Shown here in pieces: positions 13,361 through 22,300 of a DNA stretch of 64,000 bases. Within the stretch, counting starts at the first letter, position 1. Each line of letters starts with the position of its first letter. This DNA comes from Tachypleus tridentatus (lineage: Eukaryota > Arthropoda > Merostomata > Xiphosura > Limulidae): positions 64,458,326 to 64,522,325 of the forward strand of contig NC_134830.1 in assembly GCF_004210375.1 (NCBI RefSeq), given 5' to 3'. A model generated the notes under the pieces. That model saw only the letters and a list, made by a program, of their open reading frames with translations. It was not told the origin of the DNA and searched no databases. The translations under genes were made by a program, and so were the position numbers.

Positions 13361-16300
13361 CTTTTAAGAGTAATGCAATTCTGGACACCTTCACTCTTTT
13401 CAGTATTTGGTCTCTAATGTACGAATCTCTGCACCTTGATGTCTTTGAGATGCTGGCATTGTAATGTATCTGCCACTATTTTCTATGTTTATTTGAATAT
13501 TTTATTATGATCCTTTCATACAGCTCCATTGTCATCTCTTGCAAGAGGCAGTTGTGAAGAACTTGCTCTTGCGACTTGTGGTTCCTAGCTCTAGATAGCC
13601 TTTTTTGAGCCAATGACCATAATATACAGTTTTTGGCATGCTATGTTCTTGGATCTTTGTACTTAGTGATGGATTTGCCTGTCTTGCATGGATTGGATAC
13701 TTCCAACAATATAGACCTTAGATCCTCTTGTGTTTCAGTGGAATTTTCCTCACTTTCCACCAGTCTAATACTGTGGTTCAGATTAATCCAGCTTTTGTTT
13801 TTTATATACATGTCTGTCCTCTTCTTTCATTCCTTCCCAGAGTGTTTTCTCTTCTTTGCATTGGTTCTTGGCTGGTTCTTCTAATTGCTTATTGTGGTCA
13901 GTTGAGCCATGATTCTCATGTCTCTGCTTCTCGATGACCCCAAACCCTTCACTTCTTTCATTTGGGAGGTCCTAGTCCCCCTTTCATCAACCTCAGATGT
14001 CCATCTTCAACAATGATGTGTCATGCCTTCATTTTCACATGTAGCTTTTGTTCTGTCTTTTGAAAGATGGACAAAAATTTCTCAGAGTAGCTCATTTTCT
14101 ATGTTACTCATGTTTTCCATCCATTTTTATGGTGTGTCAACAGGTTTGGACACTGCTGCTTTCTTTCTCCAGGTAGTAAGATTGTGTCTTTTCTAAATTC
14201 CTTTTTTATCAGGATTTTTGAGGGTGATCTATTTCTTTGATCACCTCATACAGAAAAGTTTTGTCAGTGACTTTCTGTTTTTTTTCCTTTCTTGGCTGCT
14301 CACCTTTTCTTTATCCATCTCTTATGGACCTCTTCAAGTGTGAGATGCATGTACCTTGAGTGTAACTGTTCAGTAGTTACTTGTTATTAACATAAATACT
14401 AAAAAAATCACAAATACTCACTATAAATGAGGGAACTTTTTATAAAGATAAATGATTAAGCACCTCGTTTGATATAATGACATGCTCGTTTCATAAAAGT
14501 ATGTGTGAAATAATATTTCAGAGAAGCCATTAATAATACTGAACCATTTAATACAATGGTAGTTGAATAATTAGCACTATTTAGACATACTGTTGATTGT
14601 GTGTGGTTCCAGGTGCAAAGATTTGATTGGTAAGTTATTTGATCTAATTTTTTTGGTTATCTCTAGGTTGAATTGGTTAAAAAAAAACAATACTTTGTTG
14701 GCCTGAATAAAAGGTAATGTTTTTTGATTAACAATTTGGCTGTAAATTTCGTAGTTGCTTTGCAATTGCACCCAACCAAAGCCCCTTTCTCCCTACTCCA
14801 GCCTGTCACATTCCTGAATGTTTCGGTAGTATCTGTTTACACATACACACCAGATGTTCTCTCAAGGTCATCACTCTTTCTAGTAGTTATTAGGTTGTCC
14901 TGAAATAAAGGATGTTTTTGAACTATGAAGTTTGAAAAAGTATACACCAGTGTTGTGAAACATGCTTTAATCAAAGTAAGCACCATTTGCTTCAACACAC
15001 TTTTGCTAACATGTAACAATGCTGTTTATGCCCCTGCTGTAGAAATCAGTTTCTATGGTCATTGAACACCCTGAAAGCTTCTTCTGCAGCTGTCTGGTTT
15101 TGAAAAAATTTGTTATTCAAAAAGTTGTCAAAGAGCTTGAAAAGATGAAAATCTATAGGTGAAAGGTCTGGAAAGTAAGGTGGATGAGGCAGAACTTCTA
15201 TTTCCAATTTGTTAAATTTTTGGAGCATCATCCTTGACAGGTCTTGTAATGCCAATTTTGTTGATCTTCAGTCAGCTCATGTGAAACTTACTTATCCAAC
15301 TTTTTCGCTTTTCTAATTCCACTTAGATAGTTGGCAACACTTGATTTGGTTGTGCCTAGCTTTGCTGCAAGCTCATGTACTGTTGGGTGAAGGTATGTCT
15401 CAAATGCTTTTCTTAATGTGTTTTCATCTAATGATGGCTTCTTTCCATGACCTTTGTGGTCCATCAAGGTTTTCATCTTCATTGTCAAAACCTTTTGAAC
15501 CAATGCTGAACTGTACATTCAGTAACAGGTCCATGGCCAAATGCCTGCTTGATGTTCCATGTAACTTTGGTAGCTTTTCATAAAAGTTTGAAGTTGTAGA
15601 GGAAAATCAGATGAAAGTCCTTCTTGTCCATGCTGTCTTAGGGGTTGCAAAATTTTTTCTGAGTAGAGTTGAAACAGAAGACAATTAAGATACCTTTTAA
15701 GCGACAACACCAACAATAAGTTACTCAGTATTTAGTTTCTAAATGTCATTGTTAGAATTTCGACATTTATATTTAGACAACCTAATAATTCGACAGCAGC
15801 CTGTTCAATTACAATACTGATATTTTTTCCCCCCGTGTTTTTTGAAAATTCTTGCTAACTTACATTTGAAATTGCCCTATAATTGAGCCAATATAGTATT
15901 AATTTGTGTTGGCAGGTATGGGTTGAGTAAAGTCAGCAGGTGCATATCAAACCCTGATATTGATTGAATATCTAGCAATCAGGAAAGAAATAAACACCAC
16001 TAACCTGGATTAAAATCACCCCTTTTTAAATAAGGCTTGGCCTTTATCATGTGCTTTTACCTAGTCTGTGGCAGCTGATGTAATATGGCCTTCTTTTTAT
16101 TCAATCTAATCAAATAGGATTGGCCAAAAATGTTAGCTTAAGACTGGATTAATGCTTTAAAGACTGAGATGAAAGAATTTTAAATGCTTTAACAAATTTA
16201 TTTTCACCAGAAATGGTTGAATAATGTGTGTGTAACTTTTGAAGAAAGTGGAGTAATGTTAGAAACATTAGAAATACAATCAGAAGGATAGATTTTTGTC

Positions 16301-19300
16301 TGTACTGATGAACTATTATTGACTGCATTGAAATACTTAAAAAAAAGGCTTTTTTTTCTCACTAATTTTATGAAATACTCTTTTATTGTTGAAAGTTTGA
16401 TGTTATAAGAGCTTGGAGGTTTTCATATTTGCTAAAACCTGACAGTTAGAATTAATATAACTACTTTTTCTAGCTGTGTGCTTTATTATTCATACAGGAA
16501 TGTGAACACAACCTGAGCAAACCTGAATACAATCCATCTTCTATCAAGTTTAAGATTCAGTTGGCTGCTATGTAAGTTGTTCTGTAATAAAAGGTTAACA
16601 TAGAATTTAAAAACATAAGTTATTTTACAGTAGTTTGAACTGAGTTTTGCCTGAGATGATAATTTATAACATTTGAAAAAGATGTTTCACTATTTTTTGA
16701 TGGATCATGGAATAATCAAAATTTTCGTGATATGGTAAAGTTGACTGACTAAAATAAAACAGTATTTGTCCATAATTTTAACAATGAATAAATTGGCATT
16801 TATTGCAGTATTACTTGAATGTAAAAAAGCCAGTAATAAGGTGTCAGTATGTACTTTTTTGAATATAGAATTGTGATTTTTTTTCCTAATAATTTTGTCT
16901 TACGTTATATCATGATAGGTGGATATCAGTTGAATAATTGGGTGGTTAGATATTCTTTATTCTGCTTGATTGCTGTAACTTGTGTAGAAGTACTTAAAAT
17001 ATACAATTAAACTTTTGTAAAAAAAATTAACATTTTTTCTTTTTTTATCAAACAAATTAAGTTTTTAAAAAATTCAAATAAAATTTATATAGGGTTTAAA
17101 TGGTTACTTTTCTATTGCTTAGTCATTATTGTGGTCATTGTTGTTTTTTTAACTTGTAAGTAAATGTTGTGTAATTTCTTGCTTCAAATCTTAAGTTGTG
17201 ATACCATTATTATGATCACAACATTGGAAGTGTGAAACTTGGCAGTTTACTCGGTAAGTAAGTTGTACATCATTAACAAGTCATCTGTACGTGAAAGGTT
17301 GTACTTGTGTTACAACTACTGGAATGTAAGAGTGTTAAGCTTGGATTTCTGACATTCTCTTGCCAAATTGAATCTTACTATTATTGTTTGATATGTGATA
17401 TATGTACATACATTTTCACCAGCTACCACATTCCTGAGGTTCGTGTGAAGACTATACCTATACTGAAATTGAATGAGGTAAAGCACACTTTCATGTATGT
17501 GTTATACATTTTTTTTTTTACATAAATTTAAAATGAGAAATTTAACCTTTTTATGGCTGGATGTGTGTAATTAAGTTTAGTGGTAATAAGAATAGGATCC
17601 AAAACACTAGAATAATGATGCAAAACTCTTTCTTTCATAGTTAAACAACCTTGAACTAGTTTTAAAACACAATAAACTTGTGGCACTGGAAATCAGTTTC
17701 TGATGCCCATAATGGATAGAGTTCAGATTGTCTATTTTGTAACATTGTACTTAGCAACCAAAGTTTTGATTACTTAGATAAATGGAATAATAAAAAATGC
17801 TAATAATTGGAACCCAAATTTGGTCAGTTGCTTATTTTCATGAGTTGTGACACTATTTAACCCTTTCCAGATGGGTCACAGGTAAAAGAACATGTTATCT
17901 CATCTGTTGATTCATATTCAAAATTATATAGAATTATTATGTTATGAATTTGTCGTTAATTTTGGAATAAAACTGTAGCCTATAATAATTTTTTATATTA
18001 TACATTATTTAATTTCTTAATATAAAAATAAGTATTAGAAAAATGCATTTGAACATTGATTTTTCTGTGTCACATGGTATGTGGCACACAGCACTGGTTC
18101 AGATTTAGACGTCTGTGATTTCAAAATACTAAATCTATAGTTTTGTGCAAAGTAGGAACTCAAATTACCAATATTGATGAGCTAGGGTTTAAAATAAGAG
18201 CATCATATGTTTTAATTTTGCTGAGATATGATTTGTGTACTGAATCAAACACGGTGACCCCATTTACCTCTTTCCATTTTTGTAAACAGTTCCTTGTGTA
18301 CACTTATTTCAGTATATGAAATATGAATAACTAATAGAAAACTTGATATTCTTTGAGTGGCTTCCTTAGCTGTTTTCAAATATAAAGTGTCATCTCATTT
18401 TTTTAAGGTAAATTTTCATGCTCTGTGGGCTTTGTTTGCTTGAAGTTTTGTATTTTTTTAAACTCAAATACAGCTTAGTTACTGAACTTGATAAGTTATA
18501 ATGGAATTATGTGGTATTGATATAGTTATTAATGATTTTTTGGTTATTCAAATGTATATATAAAACATAAAAAGAAAATGTTCTACTTCCATGGGTGCAA
18601 GGTTTCTTAAGGCTTAGCAAACTACCATAAGCAGCAACTGAGTACAAAAGTTGTAACTGAACAGATAATTGTTTGCTTTACTTCTTTATTTACTGTTTTA
18701 TGTTTCAAGTTCAGAATAGTATTATAATAATAATAAAAACGTAATAATCAAAAATGGTAATTTTGAGTAGTTTTTTATTTTTGTGGCATTAATCAATTTA
18801 ATTACATTTTATTTACTGTATAATCAGAAACACTAGTTGATTATTTTTGTCATATTGCTTAATTTAACATTAAATTTAATCAGTCAAATTAATTGCCCAG
18901 CTCTAGCTGTAAGTGTAGCTGAAATTATTGTATGCAAGTCTTTATTTTTTTATTTTGAGGTAGATAATGTTTTAGTGTTCCACGTAAGTCTGAATTATTT
19001 TCCTTGGTCTTAAACTTTAAGCTTTTGCTATCTTTCACTAAACTAGCATAAAAAAAATGTGTGAATAAATTTCCTGAGTGAGAACTAGAGTACTTTAAGT
19101 AGTAAACTGTAACTATTTAGATGTTTCATTTTTTAAATTCATAAAACTAAAGATAAATTTACTGGTAAATTTCTTCATTTTATTTTGGTAGGAATGTAAA
19201 ATAGAAGTTACTTTGTATAACCCTACTCCTTATGCAGCACATGTGACTCTCCTACCGTGTGAGAATGCTGAAGAGGATCCACTTTTCAATTCGAAGGTGA

Positions 19301-22300
19301 GAAAATGAATTTTTGGTTAAAATCTCTAGAAGATCTTGATTTTTATAAGTTCTGTGAAAACAAGTATAAGTTTTGCAAACTTGTATCTTTAGAGCAAAGA
19401 AGAAAATGATTGATTGCTGTCTTTTTTTTTTTTTTTCCAGTGATAAGCTTGTGAAATTGACTTAATGTTCAAATCAGTTTTAATGAGTTTTCAGTCTAAA
19501 AGCTTAAAATAATCTGTACTTACTCATGGTTAATAAAGGCCTTTAGATTTAGCATTAATACTTATAAAGCCTAACAAACTAAAGTTTATTCAGTTAAGTT
19601 TATGTATATTGAAGTAGTAGGCATAGTGTATAGTGAAGTTCTAAGAATTAATGTTACTGTACGTTAAAGTTGAAAACATATTTCCATTATAATGTATATA
19701 AAATTTTTGCTTCTTTGACTAAGGAATAAATTTTTATAGTAGCAATTTTTTATAGAACTTTGGTCTAGACCATGTAAATGTTGAACATGTACCTTGAGTG
19801 TAACAGTTCAGTAGTTACTTTTGTTATAAATAACATCACAATGTATGGTTAAGAAAAGACTTAGTCATATCACTTCATTTATAGGCCATGCATTTAGTTG
19901 TATGTCTGTAAAAAAGAATCCTGCAAAGTACGGTGATGGATATAGTCAAACATATTATTTCTGCATGTATGATCACATTTTGGTTTATTTTGAGAATGGT
20001 TCAGATTTAAGGTAAATATAAGAAGGAAATCAAAGTAAAAATAACTTGGTTAAATACTCTGGAAACAAAACTACACTCCTGTGACATAAACTGATTTTGG
20101 TTAAATACACTTATTCTTTGTTGTGCAAGATTATTCTCTCATGAAACTTAAGGTCTACTGCAGTCTTACTCTAACAAGAAAACTAGATTAGAAACAGGTC
20201 CTTACTTGTATGTAATTATTAATCATACAGTGAATTTGGTATTTTGTGTTGTGTAGAAATGCTAATATTATGAAATAGTGATGCCTTGCCCTTTGAGATT
20301 TCCTACTGAGTCATTAAGGCTGCTTAGAGTACTGTTGAGAAGAAGTGATTAAGATCACTGAAGTGTTAGCTGAGTTTGACTTCCCTTTTAAAAAATAACA
20401 TGTCACAGGATGAAATTAATAATGTTAAATCTCCTACATTCTTTCAATGGTATTTGAAACTGAAAAACTCCAGTCCACAAGATTTATTTTTGTACACTTT
20501 TGTTCCATTCTTTCAGTTGTGCTCCCCACTTGCACAATGGTGTGTCTGTAGACTTGCACCACTAGAAATTGGGTTTCAATACTCATGGACAGAGTATAAA
20601 TAGCCCATTGTGTAGCTACATGCTTAATTCTGAAACAACCAGTCAATCAGTCCTTCAGTAGTATTTAGAAAGTAAAAACCCAGTCCACAAAATTCATTTT
20701 TTTTACACTTCTGTTAAAAAGAGTTGCCTTGTCCTTACCTGTTGAGGTTCAGTATAAAGTGTCTTTAAGGTATAAAAATTTGTTTAGGACACAGAGTTTT
20801 AACAGAAATTTAAAAACCTGAAGTAAGTAGTATACAGTTAAATTTTATAAGTTACTACTATTATGAGAATTGTTGTGAGAAGGAATGTTAACTATGTCTG
20901 AAATCTGTTGAGAAAGAGAAATAAGAATAATTTTATTAATTCATATAAAGTTTTTATTTTCTACAGCAGTTAGTATTTTAAAACTAAGTACATTTTATTT
21001 CTTAATCTGTTAGTAACTTGTGTACATGTGTTATCTTTCTAACTTATTTTAGGTAGTGCTTCCTTCTAGCCAACTAGTTGTAGCAGCCAGAGATGATACA
21101 GCAGACTTTGATGAACTTAATGATGCTCAGTTGATGAAAGATGACCCAAAGTAATAAACTGAAATTTAAATTTCTGTTTTCCTTTTTCAGAAGTATATGG
21201 TTTTACAATTTATATGAATTTTTTTAGTTAAGAACAGTAATCTCACATTTCATTATAGAATTTACTCAGTGATTTTTTAAGTTCAGTATTGTAATTTAAA
21301 ATACATAAACATGATTAAAATGACTAAGGGGATGGTATTAAGTGAGTAAAATTTCAGCCAAATGATTATCATTGGAGCCTGTAAAAGTAACTTGGATAAA
21401 ATGTTGACCATTAATTTGTTATTTACTTACAGCTATTTATATTACTTTATTATTCACACTGTTTTTTTTTAACACTAAAGGTGGATGACTAACAAGTTAT
21501 AAACATTTTAACATTGTATTCTTTCATAGATTGTTTAGGCAGGGTATTCATGATGAAACTTTGTAGAATGGACAGCAACTGCCTATTGTGGAGACACAAG
21601 TGTAGAGGATGACATTTCGAAAGGCAGAAGACTTTCTAAACGTCTTCCTCTACACTTGTGTCTCCACAACAATCAGTTGCCATCCGTTCATTGAAGTTTC
21701 ATTTTGACACTGTCTTTAGCAGTTTTATATTAGGTTTGTTGTTGTACTAAGCAGTTTTTTTTATAAACTTTTAAGCTACCACAAAGTGGTGGTGGGCAGT
21801 TTATTCAGGAAGGAAACTATTAACATTAAAAAAAATTCTTTTAGCATACTTATTTTCAGTTATAGCTTTCCATCTTAAGGTAGAATAACATATCTAGTAC
21901 AATATAACAACAGTATTTTTTCAGTTTGTTATAATGAAGTATTTTACTTTTCCAAAAGTAAGGTATTATGGTACTATAAGGCTAATAAAGCTCACTTGTA
22001 ATACATTAAACATTTAAGACATACTGTGATTCGTTTGTTAGTGCAGTGTTTAGATTATTGTTGTCAAGTAACAAACATGTAAATTTTAGTTTGGCAAGAT
22101 ACCTCATTACAGAAGTAAGTTTAGAAGTTTTGCTCTCCTTTACAATAGTACCTTACAATATGGGAAGTGTATTTTTGTTTGCCTGTTTATCATTAATCAT
22201 GTTCATTAATAGGCTTTGGAGCTGTAAAGCAAAGAGCACTGTAATCTTATTAAAGAGTTAGTTCAATATTTTTTCTTATTTTGTGAGAATTATTGGTTCT

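Larger units (their letters stand above)
11640..14340 (+). mobile_element. Possible decayed DIRS-like retroelement
   Basis: This block in the intron between exons d and e is markedly T- and C-rich and differs in texture from its flanks. On the + strand several decayed peptides suggest a reverse transcriptase/RNase H polyprotein: [14 protein letters not shown] at about 12,680, and near 13,920 [10 protein letters not shown] followed after about 40 codons by [10 protein letters not shown], a spacing reminiscent of the end of DIRS-like pol. Every frame is heavily broken and no terminal repeats were found. A short SINE is inserted at 12,769. The family call is tentative. Confidence 0.3.

Noticed and set aside
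17858-17880. TTAACCCTTTCC as a piggyBac-type end (also TTAACCCTTTCAT at 23,341)
   Set aside because: The matching AAAGGGTTAA end was not found at a sensible distance for either, and no transposase was seen.
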